This document shows positions 33,240 through 44,290 of a DNA stretch of 64,000 nt, in pieces. Every line of letters starts with the position of its first letter. Position 1 is the stretch's first letter. A program made the translations under genes and the position numbers. A model generated the notes under the pieces. That model ran no database searches, was not told the DNA's origin, and saw only the letters and a program-made list of their open reading frames with translations. The stretch lies in contig JAEQBH010004127.1 in the NCBI GenBank assembly GCA_016808115.1, forward strand, positions 62,001 through 126,000, written 5' to 3'. This DNA is from Tetrastigma voinierianum. Its lineage: Eukaryota; Streptophyta; Magnoliopsida; Vitales; Vitaceae.

Positions 33240-33860
33240 ACAAGTATATAAGTAATATATGTTGCGACTTATGAATATGATATGAATATAGTTATAGGAT
33301 TATATGATAGATATACTTAAATGAATAGATAGAACATGCTAAGAACAAATGATAGAAATCGTAAATGCTAAAAGCGATAGAAGTAAAAGATGACAAAAGC
33401 ACGAGTAATGAGTACAAGTACACGAACGATAGGTACATATATGAATATATGAATGACTAAAATCATACATGATAGGAATATAGAAAGTACAAGAATAGCT
33501 AAATCATGATAGAAATGCATAAAGGATATGATACAAACATGAGATAAAAAGATATGACTATATAAAGATATATATATGAATATATGAACACAAGAGTGCA
33601 TAGATGCATTCATGATATATGAGACGAAGACAAAAACTAAATAATAGAAAAAGATATGAATATGTGCCTTATAGAGAAAAGTATATGACAAGTATACAAA
33701 TTATAAAAATAAGTATCAATGACATGAAATGTATATGATAGATAAAGTATATGAAAAGCATAGGAAAGTATAGTATATAAAAAATTTAAGATGATATAGG
33801 AAGATTCATATGACGGTATAAAATGAAATGAAAGTATACGATAAAATATACAAGTACCGG
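33240..33860. other. Low-complexity ATGATA/GAATA-rich LTR segment
   Basis: Simple A/T/G words (ATATGA, GATAGA, AAGTAT) with no stop on the opposite strand for long spans, which creates spurious open frames. A second similar zone lies at 34756-35560 beyond the tandem array. No gene is supported. Confidence 0.7.
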
Positions 33861-33864
33861 AAAT

Positions 33865-34755
33865 CACATTGCCTCTTGAGTGACAAACATGTGAGATTCC
33901 CTATCGAATTTGTATCGTGAATGTCAATTCTATAGTCAAAGTGACTCATCTTTATTAAATGTGAAAGCACATTGCTCTTGAATGACAAACATGACGAGAT
34001 TCCTATCGAATCATCGTGAATGTGGTCCCATGGTGAAAGTGACTCATACTCTTAAATGTGTAATCACATTGCTACTGAATGACAAACATGACGAGATTCC
34101 CTATCGAATCTTTCATGAATGTCAATTCTATAGTCAAAGTGACTCATACTGTTAAATGTGGAATCACATTGCTCTTTTGAATGACAAATATAGTGAGATT
34201 CCACTATCGAATCATATTAAGTGAATGTCAATTCTATAGTTAAAGTGACTCATACTATTAAATGTGTAATCACATTGCTACTGAATGACAAACATGACGA
34301 GATTCCCTACCGAATCTGTCGTGAATGTCAATTCTATAGTTAAAGTGACTCATACTGTTTAATGTGTAATCACATTACCTCTTGGAATGACAAAGCATGG
34401 CGAGATTCCACTATCGAATGCATGCGTGAATGTCAATTCTATAGTCAAAGTGACTCATACTATTGATCATGTAATCACATTGCTCTTGAATGACAAACCT
34501 TGTGAGGATTCCCTATGAATCTGTCGTGATGTCCATTCTATGATCAAAGTGACTCATCTTTGTTAAATGTGGAATCCCCGCATTGCTCTTGAATGACAAA
34601 CATGATTTCTCAGATCTGTCGTGAATGTCAATTCTATAGTCAAAGTGACTCATACTATTAAATGTGTAATCACATTGCTACTGAATGACAAACATGACGA
34701 GATTCCCTATCGAATCTATCGTGGATGCCAATTCTATAGTCATAGTGAAAACGCA
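33865..34755. repeat. Nine-unit, about 101-bp tandem array with phased TGACTCA
   Basis: Unit starts (CACATT or equivalent) are at 33865, 33968, 34065, 34165, 34271, 34371, 34476, about 34579 and 34671. Each unit holds GAATGACAAACATGACGAGA, CCTATCGAATC, AATGTCAATTCTATAGT and AAAGTGACTCAT. The palindrome TGACTCA occurs at 33942, 34042, 34140, 34246, 34346, 34451, 34550 and 34646. TGACTCA is the known GCN4/AP-1-type bZIP binding word. Confidence 0.92.
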
Positions 34756-36016
34756 AATCACGAAATTATATGATATGACATGATATGAGAAGCATAACCT
34801 TTGCTATCACGATGAAATGTGAAGTAGTTACAAGAACAAGTAGTAGTACAAGATGACGGTATATGAAATGACAGTACTTGAATAGGTATATGAAAATAGT
34901 ACATGAGCGATTACACTGAATCATGATTATATAGAAGTCTGAAGTATAGTACACGAAAGGATATGAGCAGTAAAGTCTGAGAAAGTAGAGAAAAAGAAAG
35001 GTATATGAAAAATATAGTATATGAAAACACATGAAAGCCTTTGTGAAAACATATGATAGTATATGATATGATAGTAAAAGTATAAGTCTTATACTTCTAC
35101 GGGAGATATGAAAGATGAGATAGAAATTCATGTAATACGAAAAATAAAGATATGATATGAAAGTATTGGCTTTAAGCGACCTGAAAAGTACAAAAAAATA
35201 TAAGCCTGAAGTATATGATAGAATAAGAATGTACAAATGTATGTGAAGTATATGAATATTTATGATGACCAAATCTTGAAATTCGAAGATGAAAAAAGAC
35301 ATAGACTAGCGACATGATATGTAACCCGAAAAATAATAGGAACATTGAAAAGACATATGACAAGCGTGAAAGATGAACACATGATAAGTATAGGAATATG
35401 TAAAGTATAGAAATAGGAATACATAAAAAGTATGGGCGAGATATGCCAAAGACATAGAAGCAGTACTTGGGAAAAGATTGACATGCAATAGGAATATAAG
35501 ATGATAAGGAAAAAGCTATATGAATATGTATAGTTATATGAAATGCATATGTATAAACATGACGATGCATCGTAATTGGTTGTCCATGCTTATATTCCCA
35601 CTAAGTAAAGCTTAGCACGGATTCAATCGTGTTGGTCAGAAGAGGAGGCTAGAGGACGGGACATTCACAGCTCAGTAAGCAGTAGGCTAAAGATAGGTGC
35701 TCCTGGCTCTTCAGTTCCATGATCTACGAGGGTTTTGTAATAGAGTGTACATGTATAAGTAAATGGGACTCTATATATGTGTATAGATTTTTATGGACAC
35801 CACTTCGGTGGTAGTTCTTTTAGTATATGTAAATGATTTTTGTTATTACAAAAATTGTGCATATGAATGAGAAAACAGGGACAGGTGTCAGCTCTGAGAA
35901 AGAATAGGTTAATAAGAGTCCCAGTACAGTATAGTATATAGTATAGATTGTATCGCGCCCGGACTTGATTCGGATCAAAGCTAATCACGGTCGGACATGG
36001 ATCTGTGGGCGTGGCA

Positions 36017-38075
36017 GGCTTGCTCGGTGTTACGCACGTGGTGTAGAGGGATATGCTATCTCGTCGCGGTGGTTATGTGACCAGTTGCTGCCCGACTTTT
36101 TGATGTAGATGAGGTTACTTTAGAGCGGAGTGCGCGTGGTTTCCTCTTAGCGCTGATGGGATCCTTTTTGTTTGCGGACAAGAAAGGAGTACATGTTCAT
36201 CTGTGCTTTCTCCTACTATTATGAGATTTGACACATACTACGACTTATAGTTGGGGTGGTGTAGTGCTAACCTGAACATACTCCGCGAAGAGTTATCACC
36301 AGGAGCTAGTGGATCGTGAGCGTGGTATTAGTGGTTGTATTACACTGATACAGATATGTAATAACTTTATTTTATTACATACACATTCATATACACAACA
36401 CATCATTAGGTTGCTTACTTTATGTTTATTTGATATTCAGCTATGGTCTTGGGAGGAATTTCCATGAGCGACCTGATTTGGGTGACTGATGGGAATATCT
36501 AGCACCCACCCAGTAATATGTGCATACATGATGACAACACCAATGCCGATGTCATCGATGGATTACTAGTTGAGCTTACGGCTGAGCTAGAGCCAAAGCC
36601 AGCTCTTCCATTGGGGTGTAGGTGGAGAGTACCTTTGACACGGGGTGCATAACCCATCCAGTGTACTCCTCCTATATCGAGATCAGCCAGATGCACAGAC
36701 TCTTGATCAAGTAATGGTATATACAAAAAAATTATACTTGGTTATAGTAATTTCATTCATATTCACATAAAAGTTATTGACGTTAAGTGTAAATGTGTAG
36801 GTCTTATGACCCATGCATTCGAAGAGTTGGTTGACCCGACTTCAGATATCTTCTTAATTGGTCGAGAGATCACAGTGAAGCGATGTCACCCTTATATGTT
36901 TTGGGGCGTCGGTGGCGTAAGGTCAAGTAGGTCTTGTGCTGGTTTAGGCTACACGGAGATACCTCCATCAACGCTCTTATGAGAAATATCGGCCGAGTGG
37001 ATCTGAGTGGCGACACTAGAGATGAGATTGACGTATCATATCCGTACGTTGCCTTATGGGATACGCGAGCGGGCAAGATCATCACTACACCCCCTATGGT
37101 GGGTATTATGGACTTCTATGATCCATATATGCAGTGATATCGTCATATTACAGGACGTTTTATGACACCACCACTCCATAAGGATGATATGAGGTTCCAT
37201 ACTATAGTCGGTACTACTAAGGTTTTGGTAAGTTAGAGTCCTGTGTTTCTAAAGTGTTTTCCAAATTTGAATCAATAGATTATGTATTTATAATTGTTTG
37301 GTTGGTTCATTTAGATCTCTGCATGGGCGACATAGGTACCAGTCGTTCAAGTGGTCTTTACCATAGGTTTTGGTGTCTGACTTACATCATATTGCTAGGT
37401 CAGTGTTACATCAGATCGGAGAGGAGCATCGCATCGCCTGCTACGATCAAGAGGCATCTACATCACATGGACCATCCATTAGACCTCTAGTGTCATCCAC
37501 TCCAATACGTATGCAACCTATTCGAGGTATAGGTAGAGGGAGAGTTGATCGATGAGGTCGTGGTCGAGATGGTGGGCGAGGTCGTGGTCGAGATGGTGGG
37601 CGAGGTCACGGTCGAGATGGTGAGGGAGGTCGTGGTACACCTGAGTCAATTTTGCCTACTTTGATACCCATGCCTGCCCATTACGAAGTTTTTATTCCCC
37701 ACAGGAGTTACATCACATTCGCCACCACGAGACACTTAATCTTTACCATATCTGGTGTCGCCAGAGCCAGCCTTCATAGAAGTAGATATCACCTTATCAT
37801 CCTACCCTTTATCATCCCCTACATTGCCTCCCATCGATGAGACCATTGTTGACCTTGTATCAAAGTTAGGTGCACTTCCAACTAGGCGACCTCGAGCTCC
37901 ACGTATACGTCGAGGACTTCATCCATCAGCTCCCTCGGCTCCCTCGGTTCCATTAGCTCTCTCGAATCCATCAGCTATGTTTGAGATTGCACGAGACCTT
38001 ATAAATCAACTAGCTGTGTATTCTAGGCGTAATCCTTGGAGAAATATAAAGACTCCATCTTATGAGACTCATTGA
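36017..38075 (+). pseudogene. Plant mobile domain gene, 3' part
   Basis: Resumes after the solo LTR with LLGVTHVV and then LERSARGFLLALMGSFLFAD, KKGVHVHLCFL and TTTYSWGGVVL, the core of the PMD. It continues with LLVELTAELEPKPALPLGCR and WRVPLTRG (36560-36640). Further exons follow (about 36800-37135, 37320-38075): STPIRMQPIRGIGRGRVDR, a glycine-arginine-aspartate repeat, then LGALPTRRPRAPRIRRGLHP and FEIARDLINQLAVYSRRNPW, ending at the TGA 38073-38075. Frame changes are frequent (for example near 36060, 36230, 36460, 36650 and 37690). The gene is long for a PMD protein and carries a disordered tail. Confidence 0.82.
37553..37640 (+). repeat. 24-bp coding minisatellite (GRGRDGGR type)
   Basis: More than three head-to-tail copies of GGTCGTGGTCGAGATGGTGG with slight changes, encoding a Gly-Arg-Asp rich stretch in the tail of the PMD protein. 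RGG-like tracts often bind nucleic acid. A role here is inference. Confidence 0.85.
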
Positions 38076-38702
38076 TATATGTTGATATTTTTATATATTG
38101 ATATTTGTATACCATTTTTATATATTTATATGAGTTGGTTTGTGCATGAAGGTCATAATCAAGCTTCATGCAAAATTCCATTGAATATTCCATGATTCAA
38201 TATTTTAAAATGATAATATACACAACTGGATGCAACTTATGAAAAAAAAAATGCTCCAAATATTTTAAAATAAAACTTGTAGGTTTATTTAGAATTTCAA
38301 GCTACCTTGGATGTGCTTGTTGTGAAAATTTAAAAATATATCTGAGTTATTTTCAAATAAATAACTTTTGTGTTGATTTACAAATAATTTACTATGATAA
38401 TATAACAAATATGTCAGATCCATTAGTTCATTTAATTTATCGAAGAGTAAATATTTTAAAATAAGTTTTGATGTTAAAAGCGATAATAATAATTTTGACA
38501 TAATGTGGAATTTTAAAAACATCGAAGCATTTATCATGAACATGACAATTGGCAATTTAAAATGCAATTACTACGCATCCATGATAGGTACAGACGACGT
38601 TTGATAGTTTTAAAATTCCGTTGTCATTATCATTGGCCAATGACATTTAATAAGTATTTGTAATCCTTTTTTTTTTTTTTTTTTACATTGTCAAACGCTA
38701 CT
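38076..38702. other. 3' flank of the MULE
   Basis: AT-rich noncoding DNA after the PMD stop, with an 18-base T run near 38668. It ends near a weak copy (complement GTAGCGTTTGAC) of the 14101 terminus. No gene seen. Confidence 0.4.
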
Positions 38703-39690
38703 TTGTGCATCGGTTTGGGTTCGCTAATTTTGTAATTTTTTTTTTTCAAATGAGCTGACTGATCTAAAACTTGTATTTTAATTTCTCATCATTTTCCGAT
38801 AAAGGATGTGGGACTTGTATAAGGAAAGAAGAAAAATTAATTCAAAACATCAAACAACCATTTGGATCAAACATGGACCCATGGACTCACATAGGGAGCA
38901 CTTTTCCACTATGCATCCTATTGTATTACTTAATACATATTTGTATAAATAATTTTTCTTCTATTTTTAATATGTTTTCATATTTAACATTATACATATT
39001 TTTCTTAATAAATTTCAAAATACTAATTTTATTTATATAAAATGAAATAAATAATATCTTAAATATTATTAATTATATTTTTTAAAATTATTTTAAATTT
39101 AAATAAAATATAAAGTATATATTTATTACGTCACCGATTCTATCGTGATTCAATCGTGGTCGACTAGCGGAATCGTAGATGTGGTAACTTTTTCTAGTTC
39201 AGTGTTCGATCCAGTTTTTAAAACATTGTAAATTATTTCCGTATAAACCACTGTCTGGTACAACATTGCTCCATTTTTTAAAATTATTTTTCCCTTAAAT
39301 TCGCTTTTACCTATTAAAAAAAAAGGTAATTACGGAGAGAAAGCTATTGGGAGACATGAAAGAAATAAGATTTTTTTTTTTTTACAACTAAGCATTTTGT
39401 TATAATGTATGGGACCCTTACCTACCTATGCCATATATATTTAAATGTCAAATGTTCTACCACATGAGTTAGACATGATGAACAGTAAAAAAAAAAGTAC
39501 TTCTTATCTCCACCAAAGATAATATTATTGATAAAAATATATGAAATATTAATTACTTTTGGATAATTACTAGAAATTTATATTTTATAAATTTAATTTT
39601 TAATTTTATGATTTTTTTTATATGAATATATCATAATATTTCTCTTCTTATTGTTATTCAAAGGGATCCGAACAAGCATTATTCAAAAAA
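38703..39690. other. Intergenic AT-rich DNA with a MITE-related block
   Basis: 38935-39230 is clearly related to the right part of the 590-1286 MITE. Shared text includes TAATATGTTTTCA(A)TATTTAA, AATAATATCTTAAATATTAT and the terminal CCAGTTTTTAAAACATT. A left terminus was not found, so this copy is truncated or diverged. The rest is plain AT-rich sequence. Confidence 0.55.
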
Positions 39691-39699
39691 ATATTTCAA

Positions 39700-40150
39700 T
39701 TTGACATTAATTTTCAAAAAAAAAAAAGCATTAAATGGCAAATAATAAGATATGCACATCGGAAATTTTTGTCACCTGTTATAAACAAAAGGTTTTTGAA
39801 ATGAATGATGTCACCTCGGATTCAACATCACACAATAAAGTTGTTCCAAATTCAGTGTTTTGCAATGAATGGATTCATCTTGAATTTTGTATACATAAAT
39901 CATCATTAATATTGTAATTAATACCCTCATTAATTCATACATTAATAAGGATATTGGAAGGTCACTTTGGGAGCCTATAAATAGGCCTTCCCACCCTATG
40001 TATAATTTATCCCGGAAAAAACAAAGCTATCTTTCTCCCCATCTTGCTTCCTTGCTCTCTCTGAAACTATTTCCATCTCTCATGAAATTCTCTTATTTTC
40101 TCATACAAAAGAGGGGCTATCTCCTTTGGATCATCATTCAGTAGCATTTT
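39700..40150 (+). repeat. 5' LTR of the copia element (limits approximate)
   Basis: A promoter-like layout: TATA box in GCCTATAAATAGGCC (39975-39989), then a CT-rich leader (40030-40100), then TTTTCAAAATGTTATCAACATG (near 40150), which fits an LTR end followed by a methionine-tRNA-type primer site. Because the 3' LTR is outside the window the limits cannot be confirmed by comparison. Confidence 0.5.
39975..39989 (+). promoter_or_regulatory. TATA box of the copia LTR
   Basis: GCCTATAAATAGGCC, a strong TATA motif within a short inverted repeat, followed 50-100 bp downstream by a CT-rich leader and then the gag start. Likely drives the element transcript. Confidence 0.65.
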
Positions 40151-40253
40151 CAAAATGTTATCAACATGAGTTTGTTTTAGAAGTAATCATCTAAGTCCTA
40201 CCTTAAAGTTAACCTTCGTTTTTTCATCACATTCCAAAGGATTTTTTTTTAAA

Positions 40254-40809
40254 ATGTCAAATCTTACAAAATTAGAGTTTGTGGCCCTTGATATTTCTGG
40301 AATAAACTATCTATCATGGATCCTTGATGCTGAGATCCACCTCGATGCTATGAATTTGGGAAATACAATAAAGGAAGGAAATCAAGCATCTCTGCAGGAT
40401 CGCGCAAAATCATTAATTTTCCTTCGGCATCATCTCCATGAGGACTTGAAAAATGAATATCTTACAGTAAAAGATCCTCTCACTCTATGGAATGAGTTAA
40501 AAAGGGAATCGTCCTATAGTGATCTCTGACATCCTGCTGAGGATCTGTATGAAATCATTAATTTTCCCTCGGCATCATCTCCACGAGGACTTGAAAAATG
40601 AATATCTTACAGTAAAATATCCTCTCACTCTATGGAATGAGTTAAAAGGGAGATACAACCACTAGAAAATAGTAATCCTCCCAAAAGCTTGATATGACTA
40701 AATGCACCTGAGGTTGCAGGATTTTAAAACAGTCAGTGAATATAACTCTGCTTCATTTAGAATCAGCTCCCAGTTGAAGCTGTGTAGAGAAAAGGTCATA
40801 GAGGAAGAC
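40254..40809 (+). pseudogene. Copia gag, N-terminal part
   Basis: ATG at 40254: MSNLTKLEFVALDISGINYL, LDAEIHLDAMNLGNTI and LRHHLHEDLKNEYLTVKDPL match the copia gag (UBN2/Retrotran_gag) family, whose product forms the particle shell. A roughly 100-bp segment is duplicated in the gene (40407-40506 and 40552-40651), and the first stop comes in the spacer. The normal sequence resumes with LQDFKTVSEYNSASFRISSQ and KLCREKVIEED, then the Athila LTR interrupts. It continues at about 59931. Confidence 0.88.
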
Positions 40810-40912
40810 TGTTGGATACATAAAAGTGCAACATTTATATAGGTTTTTAAGCCCCTCAGCTCATGTTTTGCTTTCATTTTGTGTAGAATAGGTGCTTTTG
40901 ACCTTTTCTCTT

Positions 40913-40913
<1 letters not shown>

Positions 40914-40954
<41 letters not shown>
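40914..40954. repeat. Poly-T tract, about 40 bases
   Basis: A pure T homopolymer in the 5' LTR. The right LTR has only CTGTTTTTATG at the matching place, so the tract is an expansion or an artefact after insertion. Confidence 0.9.
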
Positions 40955-40958
<4 letters not shown>

Positions 40959-41104
40959 GAGGCGGGTTGTTCGATGTTCGTACACATTTTTTCATAAGCG
41001 GTTTGGTTTCGGGAGGACAAGCTGCGGATCATCGCCGTCGATTCGAGGCGTCGGGAGAGGCCGACGGTGAAGTGAAGTGGGGCAATTGTGGAGACATTGG
41101 TAAT

Positions 41105-41256
41105 GGTACCATCCCAAGGGTGAATGCCCAGATACCAGCGTGCGATTAAGATCCGAGTGGAGTCTTGGTAGGTACCAAATTAGGTGATCTTTGGTACCCC
41201 GAGTCTTGATTGAGAACCAGTGAGGTTTTGGTATTGGTACCACACTAACTGGTACC
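41105..41256. repeat. Cluster of five GGTACC palindromes in the Athila LTR
   Basis: Perfect GGTACC at 41105, 41171, 41193, 41236 and 41251, with TACCGATACC-type relatives between. In the right LTR (58838-58990) the corresponding sites are eroded (GGTACG, GGTACG, GGTGCC), which shows the cluster belongs to the LTR. Confidence 0.88.
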
Positions 41257-42232
41257 GATACCGAAATGCGATCTTTGCAGAATTTAAGAGGAATTTCGAT
41301 CTTGGTGCAAGGTGGTTACCACTCCGAGATCACTAATGTGAAGTGTATTTAATCCCCTTTTAGGGCAAAATTAAAGGGGGGTTGGTGTTCTAGGGTTTAG
41401 GCTCTCACTTTTGAAGTTTTTCTCATATTTCCTAGGGTTTTCTAGAGTATGGTAGCTAGTTTCTTCTCGTTCTTGGTTTTGAACATTTGTAATCTTTCAG
41501 TCGGTTTTATAACTTGGTACTCGTTGAGGGAACTCTGCGTTTTTGATATTTCAACTTTGCAATTGAAGTGATATTTCTCAATTCACATTTAATATCATTG
41601 TTCCAGCATTTATGAATCAATTCTCAACTTTAATGGAGTTCTAAACCTCCATGATAGGGTTCTAACCTGCGTGGGAACTCATCCCCTTCAAGGTAATAAA
41701 GACTCTCAATGGGATTTGAGAAGGATATTAAACACTCTGCTGTACTCATAAAACCTTAGATTGGCATCTTCGACAACGGTGGAATGAGATTCTTGGTACA
41801 CACAGTTTGATCTCAAATACAATCTAAGAGTCTAATCAATCATCCGGAGCAAGCGTTTGATACATCTTTCATCTATTTCGTCTTACGTGCTTTAAAGTTA
41901 TATCCCCATAAAAGACCATTCATCAATGGCTCCTTAAATGATAATGTAAGTGAGAGGTGAGTGTTAATGTGAGTTGGCAGGAGTGAAACTTTAGGATCCA
42001 TCACGCCTTTCATTTTAAAATAGTTTAAGTCAATCTGCTAAATGTAACCCAATCAACCAACACACTTCCCTCCCAAGATTTTACTTTATTTGCATATTCA
42101 GCTGATATCAACTCGAGGATCACCTCAGAAACCACTTCTGTGGAATTGACCGGGACTGGCGTATTATAATGCTTGAAGACATTAGTCCTATGCTTGGGAA
42201 TAATTTCATAAACTAAAAGATGAAGCATTTCA

Positions 42233-42250
42233 TGCCAAGGTTTGGGAGTA
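42233..42250 (+). other. Primer-binding site of the Athila element (tRNA-Asp type, decayed)
   Basis: TGCCAAGGTTTGGGAGTA directly follows the LTR end and is a recognisable but mutated match to the TGGCGCCGTTGCCGGGGA primer site, complementary to the 3' end of plant tRNA-Asp. Confidence 0.55.
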
Positions 42251-42349
42251 ATGAGCACTTCTGAATGTAATCCAGAGAGTTAGTACTGTACTGCATTGCA
42301 AATCCGGTACGTTTCTACTCTTTTCTTTTAATTATTTTTATAGATAATA

Positions 42350-44290
42350 TAAGTGGATATCTATCCGCCAGTATTGGTGCAGCTGTCATTAGTCGTGACG
42401 AGCCACGCCAACTTGTAAGAGTTATACCTCAAAGACATATTGAAGATTCCACAGTAAAACGTTTGTTTCAAGAGAACCCTAATCCTCAAATGAACATCCT
42501 GGAAATCAAAAAACTCATTTTAATCCAAATGACCAAGGGTTACCTGGTAACTCGCAAAGACACTATGAGCCTCCACGACACGGAGATGGTGTTGCACCAC
42601 TGGCAACCCTGACAACCCGGAGGGGGGAAGACACTTCAACATAATCAACATCAGAGCCCCGCCCCTACCTAATGTGGAAAGAACCCTTCGAGAGATTCTG
42701 CAACATCAAAGAACAACAACAAACTCATGTATTCGCCTACTTGAAGAGGCTAACCAATTCCTTATGAAGTCGGAGATGATTCGTCTTCTCCCTGTGTATC
42801 AAGAGGTAGATTCTAAGAACCCCTACTCATTCATGAGAGATTTTGAGGATGTTTGCAATGCTTTCCTTTGTACAGGATCACCCTCCATATAATCTGTTTG
42901 GTTTTATTCCCATTCTCTCTAAAGGAAAAGGCCAAAATATGGTTTCACTCTCTTGCTCCTAATTCAATTTTCACTTGGGAAGACATGCGAAATGAATTTC
43001 TGAACAAATTCTTCCCTCCGGGATGCACTAATGCACTCATGCGTGCAATCCATAACTTTTCTGAAAAACTGGGTAAACCTTTTGGGAAAGATATAAGGAC
43101 CTCCTCCACACTCTCCCTCATCATGGTTTGAATGTTGGACAAATTGTTCCATACTACTGTGTGACTTTCCCTAAATAACAAACACATCCAAATGATGTGC
43201 GTAGGGATTTTTATGAGAAAACAATAAGGGAGGCTAAGCAATTTTTTGATACAATAGCGTAAATCGAACTTGGGAGACTAATACTCCTAGATATTGCTAA
43301 AGTGCATACACCTGTCAGAGGAGGAATACATCACGAAGAGAGAATGATGACCGTGAAGCCAAAATAGCCAATTTAACTAGGAAGATAGAGACCAGTTGAA
43401 TTGAAAGTGGAAATGGAGGTGTTTGGTTGCACCCAAGGTACCACCCGTGCCTATGGATCCTCGGGAGTGAATGAGTCATGCATCATTTCCAGGATGACCC
43501 CACTCATTCAACCATTAATCCATTCTAACCCTCCCTCAAGTCAAGGGAGTGAATCCAAATAGAGCTGCCACTGCTCTTAATTACCAAAGGAAGCCCTTCA
43601 ACTCTCCATACTCTGAAACTTATAATCCGGGGTGGAGTAAGCACCCAAATTTTAGTTGGAAGAATGAGGGAGGCCAAAACCATTTTCCAAATAACCAAGG
43701 CTAGAACTTCCAAAACCAAAGCTTTTCAAATCAAGACCCTCAATTCCACAATCAAGGTCCTCGGAGATTACTTGCGAATCCTAACCAAGGTTTTCACCCC
43801 TCTTCTCAAGGAAATCAAAATCAACAACTCTACCAACCTCCACATAAGAGAACTTTGGAGGACATCATGACACAACTTGTCCAGGCTCAACAATCCAAAT
43901 TAACACCGATTTAACAGCCTTAAATGATGAGATCCCAAATCACTAAGTCACTCTCTCTTCTATATGCAATTTTTCAACAAGAAAAGGGAAACTCCTTCTC
44001 GCACTCATCCAAAACCCTCAAGGTCAAAATAGTATTGGAATCTCAAGTCCAAATGATGTAACTTTTTTGCTCATTGTAGGTCAATACCACTCTTCGAAGT
44101 GGAAAAAAAATTGACAAAACCATTCAGTCCAAAGAGTTTTCCAAAGAAACAACAAAAGCTTTTCAAAATGAACCATCAAGGGATGATGATGTGTCTAACA
44201 TGCCTCATGTTCCTAAGACAGATGTTGTTGATGTTGAGCCGTAAAAGAGGCAAGCTACCTATGTCCTCCCCGCCCATACCCTCATAGATC
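42350..44290 (+). pseudogene. Athila gag
   Basis: Athila-type capsid wording: VDSKNPYSFMRDFEDVCNAF, LFPFSLKEKAKIWFHSLAPN and TWEDMRNEFLNKFFPPGCTN, with a long linker and tail of YNPGWSKHPNFSWKNEGGQN type before protease. Gag packages the RNA. Frame changes near 42890 and 43135 and many stops between 43300 and 44280 break it. Confidence 0.85.

Larger units (their letters stand above)
31691..36016 (+). mobile_element. Giant solo LTR, 4.3 kb, inserted in the PMD gene
   Basis: Starts TGTAACACCCCGAAATATAC and ends GGGCGTGGCA. PMD coding continues on both sides, so the insertion is clear. The target duplication is imperfect (GAGCT before, about AGGCT after). It has no protein-coding content and no second LTR. 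In order it holds a purine tract (32065-32140), GTACCGGTAC palindromes (32611-32645), an A/T-rich ATGATA-rich zone and a nine-unit 101-bp tandem array (33865 to about 34755). The beginning is related in layout, including AAACATGGCCTTA, to the 18.8-30.6 kb Ty3 LTR, so a Ty3/gypsy LTR is inferred. Confidence 0.8.
14101..38702 (+). mobile_element. Mutator-like element with transposase and PMD gene, heavily interrupted
   Basis: A MuDR-type transposase gene (15451-30937) and a plant-mobile-domain gene (31203-38075) lie head to tail on the plus strand and are interpreted as one element. Short candidate termini are GTAGTGCGTTTGG at 14101 and, in complement, GTAGCGTTTGAC ending near 38702. The match is brief and no clear 9-bp duplication was found, so the outer limits are tentative. 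Three retroelement insertions (16364-17826, 18804-30587, 31691-36016) account for most of its length; removing them leaves about 7 kb, a sensible size for such an element. Confidence 0.6.
40810..42232 (+). repeat. 5' LTR of the Athila element
   Basis: Starts TGTTGGATACATAAAAGTGC and ends ...GAAGCATTTCA just before the primer site. It contains an uninterrupted poly-T of about 40 bases (40915-40954) absent from the right LTR, and a cluster of GGTACC palindromes (41105-41256). Confidence 0.88.

Noticed and set aside
33368..33988. Further minus-strand open frames in the same LTR
   Set aside because: Same low-complexity origin; no conserved motif and no start context.
33865..34755. CRISPR-like regular repeats
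   Set aside because: The units are direct tandem copies of about 101 bp without unique spacers, in plant nuclear DNA.
34766..35302. 178-codon open frame on the minus strand
   Set aside because: It lies in the ATGATA-rich low-complexity part of a solo LTR. The predicted protein is a run of F, Y, I, L, S and H with no domain, and neighbouring frames are equally open. A composition artefact.
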